Positions 1-6,385 of a DNA stretch of 8,176 bases are shown piece after piece. Every line of letters starts with the position of its first letter. Position 1 is the stretch's first letter. Position numbers and translations under genes: made by a program. The notes beneath the pieces were generated by a model. It was given only the letters and a program-made list of their open reading frames with translations. It did not search any database and was not told the origin of the DNA. Origin of the DNA: Firm-04 sp045628085 (lineage in GTDB: Bacteria > Bacillota > Clostridia > Oscillospirales > Ruminococcaceae); contig JAZQOZ010000209.1 of assembly GCA_045628085.1 (NCBI GenBank), positions 1 through 8,176 of the forward strand. The letters run 5' to 3'.

Positions 1-24
1 CTTATGAAAACGGCAGGTTTTATT

Positions 25-1197
25 TTATTTATGATATTTTTGCAGGAAATGCTCGATGCGGTTTGCCGCCTCAGTCAGATGCTTCAATGAATATGCATAG
101 GAAATACGGATATTATTCTTACCGCATTCACCGAATGCAGAACCGGGAACAACCGCAACTTTTTCTTCCTGAAGCAGCTTTTCACAGAATTCCTCACTGC
201 TCAGACCGCTGGATTCAATGCTCGGGAACAGATAGAATGCGCCCTGTGCCGGAAAACAGCGCAGTCCCATTTGCGCAAAGCGTTCCAGCAGAAAACGGCG
301 GCGGTGATCGTATTCCTCGATCATGTGAGCGCAGTCTGCATCACAATGCTTCAGTGCCTCGATCGCGGCACGCTGACTGACCATCGGTGCGCACATGATC
401 GCATACTGGTGAATTTTTCGTGCCTGTGCAATGATCTCCGGCGGTGCAGCCATCCAGCCGAGCCGCCAGCCTGTCATGGCAAATGTTTTGGAGAAACCGT
501 TGACAACAATGGTGCGTTCACGCATACCGTCCAGTTCCGCGATGGAAACGTGTTTATTCGTTCCATAGGTCATTTCGGAGTAGATCTCATCCGAAAGCAC
601 CATGATATCCGTACCGCGCAGTACTTCTGCGATCGCTTCATAATCCTCACGCCGCATGATCGCACCGGTCGGGTTATTCGGATAGGAGAGCATGAGCAGT
701 TTGGTTTTCGGTGTGATTTTTGCTTTCAGTTCTGCAGCGGTCAGGCGGAATTCGTTTTCCTCTTTGGTCGGCAGAGAAACCGGTACGCCGTCCGTCATGG
801 AAACCAGCGGCGCATAGCAGACAAAGCACGGCTCTGTAATGAGTACCTCATCGCCGGGATTGAGCAGTGTGCGGAAAGTCAGATCAACCGCTTCCGAACC
901 GCCGACTGTCACAAGCAGCTCTTTTTCAGGGCAATAGCTGAGCCTGTATTTCCGCTGCATAAAGTTTGCAATTTCTTCCCGAAGACGGAGCAGACCGGAG
1001 TTTGCACCGTAAAAGATCGCCTGTCGCTCCAGTGTATTGATCGCAGCGGAACGAATTGTCCACGGTGTACGGAAATCCGGTTCACCGACACCCAGAGAGA
1101 TGACTCCTTCCATATTTTCCGCCATATCGAAAAAGCGGCGGATCGGAGAGGGTGCGATTTCCTGTGCGCGCTGCGAGAGAATGGAATCATAATTCAC
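25..1197 (-). CDS. PLP-dependent class I/II aminotransferase (aspartate aminotransferase-like)
   Basis: Cytoplasmic fold-type I aminotransferase of 390 aa, the usual length. Visible motifs are the N-terminal APSPIRRF stretch (15-22), SYPNNPTGA (171-179, Asn175 facing the cofactor ring), SDEIYSE (202-208, Asp203 and Tyr206 contacting PLP), the Schiff-base lysine in SKTFAMTGWRLG (Lys237), and NIRISYA with Arg364, the expected binder of the substrate carboxylate. The catalytic set is complete. It should move an amino group between an amino acid and a 2-oxo acid; aspartate, alanine or aromatic substrates cannot be separated by eye. The start is GTG, not ATG: it overlaps the stop of the Lrp-family gene as GTGA and has AGAGGTG seven bases upstream, inside the last codons of that gene. 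This implies translational coupling to the regulator. It is the last gene of the proposed six-gene operon. Family is certain; substrate is not. Confidence 0.93.
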   Translation of the reverse strand: MNYDSILSQRAQEIAPSPIRRFFDMAENMEGVISLGVGEPDFRTPWTIRSAAINTLERQAIFYGANSGLLRLREEIANFMQRKYRLSYCPEKELLVTVGGSEAVDLTFRTLLNPGDEVLITEPCFVCYAPLVSMTDGVPVSLPTKEENEFRLTAAELKAKITPKTKLLMLSYPNNPTGAIMRREDYEAIAEVLRGTDIMVLSDEIYSEMTYGTNKHVSIAELDGMRERTIVVNGFSKTFAMTGWRLGWMAAPPEIIAQARKIHQYAIMCAPMVSQRAAIEALKHCDADCAHMIEEYDHRRRFLLERFAQMGLRCFPAQGAFYLFPSIESSGLSSEEFCEKLLQEEKVAVVPGSAFGECGKNNIRISYAYSLKHLTEAANRIEHFLQKYHK

Positions 1198-1670
1198 AGG
1201 TAGACACCTCTTTCATCACCCTGTTCATCCTGAATCAGAATACCTTTTTCCTTATAGCGTTTGAGGACGAAATGCGTCCGGGTGGAAAGCACGCCGCTGA
1301 GTGTTGCAAGGCGCTGCGATACAAAGCCTGCGATATCGCGCAGACCGCTGCCTTTCAGCGTGATGCCGAGATCATAGCCGCCTGACATCAGCGTGACGGA
1401 TTCGACTTCTTTGAATCCGGAGATCATGCGTGCCATTTCGTCAAAGCCGCAGTCGGGCTGCGGTGTGATCTTCAGTTCGATATATGCCTCGACTTCATCG
1501 TGATCGGCAAGTTCCTCATCCACAATGACGCTGTAGCCGCGAATGACACCGGATCTTTCCAGTTCATTGATCTGTGCGGCGACCGTTGCCTCATCTCTGC
1601 CGAGTATCACGGCAAGCTCTGCATTGGAAAGTCGTGCATTTTGTTTCAAAAGCTGTAACAGCTCTTTCAT
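1194..1670 (-). CDS. Lrp/AsnC family transcriptional regulator
   Basis: 158-aa regulator with the two-part Lrp/AsnC layout: a winged helix-turn-helix at about 1-45 (LSNAELAVILGRDEATVAAQ region followed by LERSGVIRGY) and a RAM ligand-binding/oligomerisation domain at about 60-140, including the typical GGYDLGITLKG segment (97-107). The family binds amino acids and controls amino-acid metabolism genes, often including its own operon. The start is ATG with AGGAG nine bases upstream; this ribosome site lies within the last three codons of the preceding 81-aa gene, whose stop is only 3 bases away. The 3' end overlaps the aminotransferase start by 4 bases (GTGA). The coupling suggests that the regulator senses a substrate or product of that enzyme. 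No operator could be identified. Confidence 0.93.
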   Translation of the reverse strand: MKELLQLLKQNARLSNAELAVILGRDEATVAAQINELERSGVIRGYSVIVDEELADHDEVEAYIELKITPQPDCGFDEMARMISGFKEVESVTLMSGGYDLGITLKGSGLRDIAGFVSQRLATLSGVLSTRTHFVLKRYKEKGILIQDEQGDERGVYL

Positions 1671-1673
1671 GTT

Positions 1674-1919
1674 TCATCGCTCCTTTTGGGAAGAATATAA
1701 TTTATCCAGCTTATCCAGTTTGTCGATCAGGAAATCGCAGACCATGCGCTCCGCTTTCTTTTTGCGTCCGGATGAAGTGGTCGGGATACCCGTGACCTTT
1801 GCGATCTTGCGCTTGAGTTTTTCGGTCGGGGATTGCTTGCGCTTCTTTTTCCGGCGGCGCGGTTCAGGCGGAGGCGGGAACAGTCCCGGAAGCGGTAACG
1901 GATTCTTTTTTGCCGGCAT
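1674..1919 (-). CDS. Small basic protein of unknown function (81 aa)
   Basis: I do not recognise this family. The protein starts with a proline-rich stretch (PLPLPGLFPPPPEP, about 7-20), followed by a dense basic cluster RRRKKKRK (21-28), a basic middle region containing KVTGIPTTSSGRKKK (about 41-55), and an amphipathic C-terminal part with a KLDKLDKL repeat (67-74). It has no signal peptide or membrane segment and is very rich in Lys/Arg, so binding to nucleic acid or ribosomes is conceivable but unproven. The start at 1919 is chosen because GAAAGGA lies at good distance upstream; ATG codons further upstream would overlap this site or run into pyrC. It sits 25 bp after pyrC and 3 bp before the Lrp-family gene, whose ribosome site it contains. 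This tight packing in frame supports a real gene. Confidence 0.7.
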   Translation of the reverse strand: MPAKKNPLPLPGLFPPPPEPRRRKKKRKQSPTEKLKRKIAKVTGIPTTSSGRKKKAERMVCDFLIDKLDKLDKLYSSQKER

Positions 1920-1944
1920 ATAGATCATCCTTTCTATCGGAATA

Positions 1945-3213
1945 TTATTCTGCTTCATATCGCACAACACCGCCGGTGATGGTGGTCAGAACCTTTCCGG
2001 TGAACGTCATGCCCTTGAATACGGTATTATGTGATCTGGAATGCAGTTTTTCCGGTTCGACCGTCCATTTGCGGTTCAGATCGACCAGAATCAGATCGGC
2101 AGGCTGTCCTTTTTCGAGTGTTCTTGCAGGAAGATGCAGCAGTCTGCGCGGATTATCGCTCATCAGCCGGACAATATCCTGCAAATTCAGCAGTCCGGTA
2201 TGATAGAATGCGGTCAATGTTGCGGCGAGGGAAGTTTCCAGTCCGACAACGCCGTTCGGTGCTTTTTCAAAGTCGGCTTTTTCCGCGGCGGCGTGCGGTG
2301 CGTGGTCAGTGATGATGCAGTCGATCGTGCCGTCAAGGATGCCCTCTTTGATCGCAGCAACGTCATCGGGCGTGCGAAGCGGCGGATTCATCCGGTAATC
2401 GGCATCGCGTTTCAGGAGCAGTTCATCGGTCAGCAGGAAATAATGCGGTGCGGTTTCGCAGGAAACATTGCCGCCTGCCGCCTTTGCTTTCCGGACGGCA
2501 TCCGTACTGCCGCGTGTGGAAACATGGCAGATATGGAGCTGTGCGCCGGTTTCGAGTGCCATTTGCAGATCACGCTCCGTGATCGAATCCTCGGAAAGCC
2601 TGTCCATGCCCTTGACACCGAGTTTTTCCGATACTGCGCCCTTGTTGATAATGCCGCCGTTGATGATCGCCAGATCTTCACAGTGCGAAACGACCGGCAG
2701 ACCGGCTTCTTTTGCTTTTGCGAGTGCGGCTTTCATCATTTCCGCAGTCGGAACGGGTTTGCCGTCATCGGAAAGCGCCGTGACACCGGCGGCTTTGAGT
2801 GCGGCATAATCGGCGAGCTGTTCGCCTTTCAGTCCGACGGTCAGTGTGCCTGCCTGATGAACGTCCACGCCGGTTTTGGCGGCGCGTGCGAGAAAATCGC
2901 GTACCTGTGCCGGATCATCCATCGGCGGCGTTGTATTCGGCATACAGAGAACACCCGTCACACCGCCTGCGAGTGCCGCCGCAGAACCGGTATTGACATC
3001 CTCTTTATGTGTCTGACCGGGATCGCGGAAATGTACGTGCATATCAAACAGTCCCGGCAGGGCGGCAAGGCCGCTGCCGTCTATGATACGGTCTGCCCCG
3101 GCAGCGATATTCTCCCCGACTTCTGCGATTTTGCCGTCTTTCAGGAGAATATCGCAAACTGCGTCCCGCAGGCTGTCAGCCGTGCGGACATTGCGAATGA
3201 GTATCGTTTCCAT
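1945..3213 (-). CDS. pyrC: Dihydroorotase (class I)
   Basis: Zinc amidohydrolase that interconverts N-carbamoyl-L-aspartate and dihydroorotate, the third step of de novo pyrimidine synthesis. At 422 aa it has the normal class I length. Metal ligands and substrate residues are all visible: HVHFRDPG (His59, His61, Arg63), MPNTTP (Asn93), the aspartate of ALSDDGKP (about Asp149/150) at the place where class II enzymes have a carboxylated lysine, SHCED (His177), CHVST (His230) and TDHAPH (Asp303, His304). The N-terminal and C-terminal beta strands form the usual small domain. GGAGG lies 11 bases before the ATG, a slightly long spacing. No other pyr genes or PyrR-type attenuator are seen; the gene sits in a mixed operon, 27 bp after the 75-aa membrane protein gene. 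Some archives call this type pyrC, others pyrDI-like or allantoinase-like; the motif set favours dihydroorotase. Confidence 0.95.
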   Translation of the reverse strand: METILIRNVRTADSLRDAVCDILLKDGKIAEVGENIAAGADRIIDGSGLAALPGLFDMHVHFRDPGQTHKEDVNTGSAAALAGGVTGVLCMPNTTPPMDDPAQVRDFLARAAKTGVDVHQAGTLTVGLKGEQLADYAALKAAGVTALSDDGKPVPTAEMMKAALAKAKEAGLPVVSHCEDLAIINGGIINKGAVSEKLGVKGMDRLSEDSITERDLQMALETGAQLHICHVSTRGSTDAVRKAKAAGGNVSCETAPHYFLLTDELLLKRDADYRMNPPLRTPDDVAAIKEGILDGTIDCIITDHAPHAAAEKADFEKAPNGVVGLETSLAATLTAFYHTGLLNLQDIVRLMSDNPRRLLHLPARTLEKGQPADLILVDLNRKWTVEPEKLHSRSHNTVFKGMTFTGKVLTTITGGVVRYEAE

Positions 3214-3240
3214 GATGCATTCAGCCTCCGTTTATGAATA

Positions 3241-3468
3241 TCAGCGCTTTTTGCGCTTTTTGCGTTTATGCAGAAGAATACTGAGCGATGCCGCGATCAG
3301 CGTGACTGCCCATATACGGTCTATGCCGCCTGCGGCGAGCAGTCTTGTGCCTTCCTGAATCGGGATCGCATCACTCGGCTTCGGCGCACCGACAGCAGGC
3401 TGTGATACGAAACCGGTATGGATATATGCCTTTCCGGATTTACTGTTCCACTTCCATTCCCTCGTCAT
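3241..3468 (-). CDS. Small protein with C-terminal membrane segment and basic tail (75 aa)
   Basis: Unrecognised small protein. Residues 1-50 are polar with several prolines and no signal peptide. A hydrophobic stretch of about 15-24 residues follows (core IWAVTLIAASLSILL, 52-66), then a purely basic tail HKRKKRKKR (67-75). By the positive-inside rule the tail would be cytoplasmic and the short N-terminal part outside, though a tail-anchored topology is possible. It resembles the end of a sortase substrate in layout, but no LPxTG-like motif or signal peptide is present. The start at 3468 is chosen over the longer frame (to 3525) because GGAGG lies nine bases upstream, inside trmB. It overlaps the last 29 bases of trmB out of frame and ends 27 bp before pyrC. 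The basic tail is encoded by a short tandem DNA repeat. Confidence 0.65.
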   Translation of the reverse strand: MTREWKWNSKSGKAYIHTGFVSQPAVGAPKPSDAIPIQEGTRLLAAGGIDRIWAVTLIAASLSILLHKRKKRKKR

Positions 3469-4276
3469 GCGGCAATTCCTCCGTATCACCAAGAATTTCA
3501 CGTTTGCGCTGCTCGAATTGTTCATCTGTCAGAATACCGAGCAAACGCTGCTTTTCGAGCGCATGAAACAGCTTGACCGTATCCGGCGCATGGAGATTCG
3601 GAACAGGTTTTCCGAATGCATCCGCGGGCGGCTTTGCGATCAGGAAATGGATATTCTTTCCCATTTCCGCAAACATATTTTCATGCTCTGTGCGGATATT
3701 GTCAGCAGGTTCATCTGCATGAAGATCAAATGATTTCGTCAGGATCTCCCAGCCGGATTCCTCAAAATAGGCAATGGATTCGGTAAAGAGATCGCGGTCA
3801 TCGGTTTTGAAATGCAGTTCGCCGCGCAGGATCGCCGCATACTGCCGGAGCTGACGCGGATGTGTCAGGCGGCGCTTTTTATGTCCCTCTTTCGGCCACG
3901 GATTGCAGAAATTGATGTAAATGCGGTCAACGCCGTCCTCCGGCGTTATGACCTCAGAGATGCGTTCAATATTGAGGATAGAGAGCAGGATATTTTCCGG
4001 TTCTCTGCCGGCTTCTGCGAATGCCTGTTCTGTTTTGCGCTTGGCAACGCCGAGCATTTCGGATTTGATATCCAGCGCAAGATAATTATTTTCAGGATGC
4101 AGGACTGCCGCCTGTGATACCCAGCCGCCCTTGCCGCAGCCCAGTTCGATATAGAAAGGCTGTTCCGGCTTTGCGAAATGTTCGCGCCATTTTCCGGCAA
4201 GCGTGAATGCATTATCCATGCAGAACGGCGAAGCGGCAAGCTCCGGACGCGCCCATTTTTTGAATCGGATTCTCAT
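3440..4276 (-). CDS. trmB: tRNA (guanine-N7-)-methyltransferase with SHOCT-like C-terminal extension
   Basis: SAM-dependent Rossmann-fold enzyme that methylates G46 in the variable loop of tRNA. Seen here: the SAM loop ELGCGKG (44-50), ALDIKSEML (67-75), the family signature region YINFCNPWPKEGHKKRRLTH (120-139), HFKTD (155-159), and the THEN/E..F block near 196-202 (TEHENMF). In most characterised TrmB proteins the signature reads DPWPK; here it is NPWPK (Asn125), so the acidic residue is replaced. At 278 aa it is about 60 residues longer than the common 210-220. The extra tail ends in LLGILTDEQFEQRKREIL (245-262), which matches the SHOCT pattern (hydrophobic helix, G-I-[LI]-T-[DE]-E-[EQ]-F). 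AAGGA lies ten bases before the ATG. It is the first gene of the operon and has its own strong promoter. Confidence 0.93.
   Translation of the reverse strand: MRIRFKKWARPELAASPFCMDNAFTLAGKWREHFAKPEQPFYIELGCGKGGWVSQAAVLHPENNYLALDIKSEMLGVAKRKTEQAFAEAGREPENILLSILNIERISEVITPEDGVDRIYINFCNPWPKEGHKKRRLTHPRQLRQYAAILRGELHFKTDDRDLFTESIAYFEESGWEILTKSFDLHADEPADNIRTEHENMFAEMGKNIHFLIAKPPADAFGKPVPNLHAPDTVKLFHALEKQRLLGILTDEQFEQRKREILGDTEELPHDEGMEVEQ
3476..3483 (-). promoter_or_regulatory. Ribosome binding site inside trmB that fixes the start of the 75-aa gene
   Basis: On the minus strand the sequence reads CGGAGGAA, with nine bases from GGAGG to the ATG at 3468. It lies within the trmB reading frame, about 40 bases before the trmB stop. 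It is one of the best matches to the anti-Shine-Dalgarno sequence in the window and argues that the overlapping small gene is translated. Confidence 0.65.
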
Positions 4277-4317
4277 AATTCATCGTTCCTTATCCGTAAG
4301 ATCATAGTATTCATTTT

Positions 4318-4346
4318 ATTATATCACATGAAACAGGAAAAATCAA
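4318..4346 (-). promoter_or_regulatory. Sigma-A type promoter for the trmB operon
   Basis: Minus strand: -35 TTGATT (4346-4341), 17-base spacer, perfect -10 TATAAT (4323-4318), with an extended -10 (TGATATAAT). The start of transcription would be near 4311, giving a leader of about 35 bases before trmB. Confidence 0.8.
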
Positions 4347-4385
4347 TGGGCGAGCACGAAAAGATGCGAAATACAGGGATAAAAG

Positions 4386-4539
4386 AATGCGCACACCGTC
4401 TGAATACCGATGTACGACCAAAGGCGCTGCCTTTGGAAACCGCGAACTTTTGAAAAAGTTCGATCAAAACTTTTATTATGGTGTTCATACAGTTTTACAG
4501 CAAACAGAAATGCGCACACCGTCTGAATCCCGATGTGCG
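4386..4539. repeat. Composite intergenic repeat: two 31-bp direct repeats around two hairpins
   Basis: Copies at 4386-4416 and 4509-4539 begin with the same 20 bases (AATGCGCACACCGTCTGAAT) and differ at only 2 of 31 positions. Between them are two perfect inverted repeats: CCAAAGGC/GCCTTTGG (4418-4436, 3-base loop) and CGAACTTTT/AAAAGTTCG (4443-4462, 2-base loop). The block lies between the peptidase gene end and the trmB promoter. From memory, this hairpin pair resembles dispersed noncoding repeats of Ruminococcaceae; that is not verified here. It could be a MITE-like insertion, or a duplicated terminator unit. Confidence 0.7.
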
Positions 4540-4544
4540 CATTT
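4508..4544 (-). terminator. Hairpin terminator after the VanY-like gene
   Basis: Perfect 11-bp stem AAATGCGCACA (4508-4518) with TGTGCGCATTT (4534-4544) and a 15-base loop, starting 3 bases after the stop codon. The U-run after the stem is weak (CATTT then CTGTTTG), so termination may be partial. The loop and left arm are part of the repeat copy at 4509-4539. The other copy (4386-4416) has lost most of the stem. Confidence 0.6.
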
Positions 4545-4547
4545 GGA

Positions 4548-5729
4548 TTATTCAGCATATTTTGAGTCAATGCCGAAATATTCTTCCAGACAAAGACCGC
4601 TTTTTGTGATCTTATCTGCCATCTCCTTGCCGACATAGCGGATATGCCATGACTCATATTTGAAGCCGGTAATGGACTCCTTTGACTGCGGATAGCGAAC
4701 GATAAAGCCGTATTTCCATGCGTTTTCAGCAAGCCATTTTGCTTCCGGCGTATCATTGAACGCATCGCCTGCGTAGTTGCAGTCGATCGCAAGACCGGTC
4801 TGATGCTCGGAATGTCCTGCACGGGCTGAGAATGTATCTGTGGCTTCCTGACCGTCACGCGCTACATAATTGTGATAAAGCGTATCCTGCGTTTCATAGG
4901 AACGGTAATCCGATACAGATATAATGGAAAGACCGTCTGCGGTCGCGCCTGCCTGAAGTTCAGCGAATGCGGCTTTGGTTTCTGCGGTCATGCCGCCGGG
5001 CTGATAGGACTGCGGCAGCGCATAAGTCTTGTTGACGATCATGATACCCTGAATATATGTGATGCCGTCAATGACTTCCATATCCGCAATGTCTGTTTTT
5101 TCAACAGCGGTTGTCTGTGTTGTTGAATTTTCATCTGCAGCGTTATCAGCCTGCTTTGTTTTCGCCGTGACTTTTGCATTCGGATCAATGACGCTGACCT
5201 TGACCTCTGCGAATACTGCCGGATTATTGACCGATGATACGCGGATGATACAGTTTCCGCCGCCGACTGCCGTAATATTGCCGAGCCCGTCAACCGCTGC
5301 GACTTTGGTATCGGTCGATTCCCATTTTTCGGATTTATCTTCTGCATCATCGGGTGTCATGGAAACAAGCGGCATGATCGGATCATCGCCGACTTTCAGG
5401 ATCGCATCATAGAACGAGAGCTTCAGACCGGTAACAGAACCGGCAGGCAGGGGCTTTGTATCGGTTGTGACAGCCGTTGTATCCGATGCTGCGGATGTCT
5501 GCGTGTGTGTTGTGCTTTCTGTTGTCACATCAGTCACCTCTGTTGTGGTTTCAGATGAAAGCGACTCCTCTGCGATCGGGACGGAATTTGCGATTCCGGC
5601 GCGTGTACGCGGTGAATGATCCGCAACCATGATCGTCAGACCGGCGGCAAGACCGAATACAATGACGATCGCAAGCGGCAGCGGAGAACCGGAAACCGTG
5701 CTGTTCTTTTTTCTTTTCTGATTTGCCAT
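4548..5729 (-). CDS. Membrane-anchored VanY-type D-alanyl-D-alanine carboxypeptidase with BIG2 domain
   Basis: 393-aa cell-wall enzyme expected to trim the terminal D-Ala of peptidoglycan stem peptides outside the cell. Order of parts: short basic cytoplasmic start, one membrane helix (about 16-35), a Ser/Thr-rich linker (about 55-92), a BIG2-like Ig domain (about 98-180, with KWESTDTKVAAVDGLGNITA), a second linker, and a VanY peptidase domain (about 230-393). Zinc site residues are His309 and Asp316 in SEHQTGLAID and His362 in ESWHIRYVG; Glu359 is the expected catalytic base, and SDYRSYETQ (Arg276) is also typical. The start at 5729 has AGAAAGGAAAA upstream; a frame extending to 5792 would place its start in the promoter leader. 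No vanR/S/H/A/X genes are nearby, so wall maintenance is more likely than glycopeptide resistance. D,D- versus L,D-specificity is not decided by sequence. Confidence 0.9.
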   Translation of the reverse strand: MANQKRKKNSTVSGSPLPLAIVIVFGLAAGLTIMVADHSPRTRAGIANSVPIAEESLSSETTTEVTDVTTESTTHTQTSAASDTTAVTTDTKPLPAGSVTGLKLSFYDAILKVGDDPIMPLVSMTPDDAEDKSEKWESTDTKVAAVDGLGNITAVGGGNCIIRVSSVNNPAVFAEVKVSVIDPNAKVTAKTKQADNAADENSTTQTTAVEKTDIADMEVIDGITYIQGIMIVNKTYALPQSYQPGGMTAETKAAFAELQAGATADGLSIISVSDYRSYETQDTLYHNYVARDGQEATDTFSARAGHSEHQTGLAIDCNYAGDAFNDTPEAKWLAENAWKYGFIVRYPQSKESITGFKYESWHIRYVGKEMADKITKSGLCLEEYFGIDSKYAE

Positions 5730-5780
5730 GCTTTGTTTTCCTTTCTGAATACATATATCATCTTCGGGTGCTTTCCTTAT

Positions 5781-5809
5781 ATTATAGCACATTCCTGCTG
5801 ATTTGTCAC
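5781..5809 (-). promoter_or_regulatory. Promoter for the VanY-like gene
   Basis: Minus strand: -35 GTGACA (5809-5804), 17-base spacer, -10 TATAAT (5786-5781), extended -10 TGCTATAAT. It begins 4 bases after the stop of the acetyltransferase gene. No terminator separates the two genes, so readthrough is also possible. Confidence 0.75.
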
Positions 5810-5812
5810 TAT

Positions 5813-6337
5813 TTATTTTTCCGGCGTTTGCAGTATGATCCGGTAAATATCAGCCGGTTCGCCCTCAAATACAAAACTTCGTTCCAATACACCGCCGTTT
5901 CGCAGAATGGTTTTCACGGACGGGATATTGCTGCGCTCTACGGAAAGATGCAGTTCTGTCAGACCGGCGTTTGCAGCGATGCTTAAAAGCTGCCGGAGCA
6001 TTTCTGTTGCATAACCTTTTCGGCGTTCTGCCGGCCGGACGCTGTAGCCGCAGTTTCCGAAATCGCGCAGAAAATCATTCAGCGTATGCCGCAGATCAAT
6101 GATACCGACAATTCTCTCCGCATCATCGACTGCAAAAAAGGTATCTGTCACAACCCAATCCGGATTGACGGTTTCTGCATTCATATTTGCACGAACGGCT
6201 TTCAGCCAGTCATCATAATCCGCAGTCTGATCGAGCAGTTCACTGCCGTTGATGATCTGTTCCTGATGATCGAAAAATTCCTGCCGGAATGCAAGTGCCT
6301 GTTCTTTATGTACGGCAGACGGTCTGACGAGTTTCAT
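5813..6337 (-). CDS. GNAT family N-acetyltransferase (COG3981-like)
   Basis: 174-aa single-domain acetyltransferase, probably cytoplasmic, moving an acetyl group from acetyl-CoA to an unknown amine. The acetyl-CoA binding motif A is clear: GYSVRPAERRKGYATEML (97-114), with the pyrophosphate loop RRKGYA. Motif B is near NIPSVKTILRNGG (137-149). The N-terminal part, with FFDHQEQIINGSELLD and a DYDDWL segment, is like the group of predicted acetyltransferases known as COG3981; this comes from memory. The substrate cannot be inferred. The ATG at 6337 has AGAAAGGAAAA just upstream, almost the same leader as the VanY-like gene. It is transcribed away from the serine recombinase gene, from its own promoter at 6386-6414. 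Confidence 0.88.
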   Translation of the reverse strand: MKLVRPSAVHKEQALAFRQEFFDHQEQIINGSELLDQTADYDDWLKAVRANMNAETVNPDWVVTDTFFAVDDAERIVGIIDLRHTLNDFLRDFGNCGYSVRPAERRKGYATEMLRQLLSIAANAGLTELHLSVERSNIPSVKTILRNGGVLERSFVFEGEPADIYRIILQTPEK

Positions 6338-6385
6338 GATATTTTCCTTTCTGTGCTATATCTTCAAACGGATACATATATATTG

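Noticed and set aside
1..24. Terminator after the aminotransferase gene
   Set aside because: AAAAC/GTTTT around a 5-base loop gives only a weak stem, mostly A-T; too little to call, and the window ends here.
271..1203. Plus-strand open frame of 310 codons opposite the aminotransferase
   Set aside because: It mirrors a clear enzyme gene and shows no family motif or ribosome site.
2041..3237. Long plus-strand open frame of 398 codons opposite pyrC
   Set aside because: It is antisense to a well-conserved enzyme gene, has a Cys/Arg-rich composition without recognisable domains, and is explained by codon bias of the opposite strand.
3241..3468. Sortase-anchored surface protein
   Set aside because: A hydrophobic segment plus basic tail is present, but there is no LPxTG-like motif and no signal peptide.
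4386..4539. CRISPR array
   Set aside because: Only two direct repeats, a 92-base gap filled with hairpins, and no cas genes.
4387..4638. Plus-strand frame of 83 codons with a doubled MRTPSE motif
   Set aside because: The doubled peptide is just the 31-bp DNA repeat translated twice; there is no ribosome site and the frame runs antisense into the peptidase gene.
4343..4858. Minus-strand frame of 171 codons across the repeat and the end of the peptidase gene
   Set aside because: It lies out of frame with the VanY catalytic domain, and its end is a translation of the noncoding hairpin repeat.
4548..5729. Vancomycin resistance gene
   Set aside because: The peptidase domain is VanY-like, but no vanHAX or vanRS genes are adjacent and the BIG2 fusion fits a housekeeping wall enzyme.
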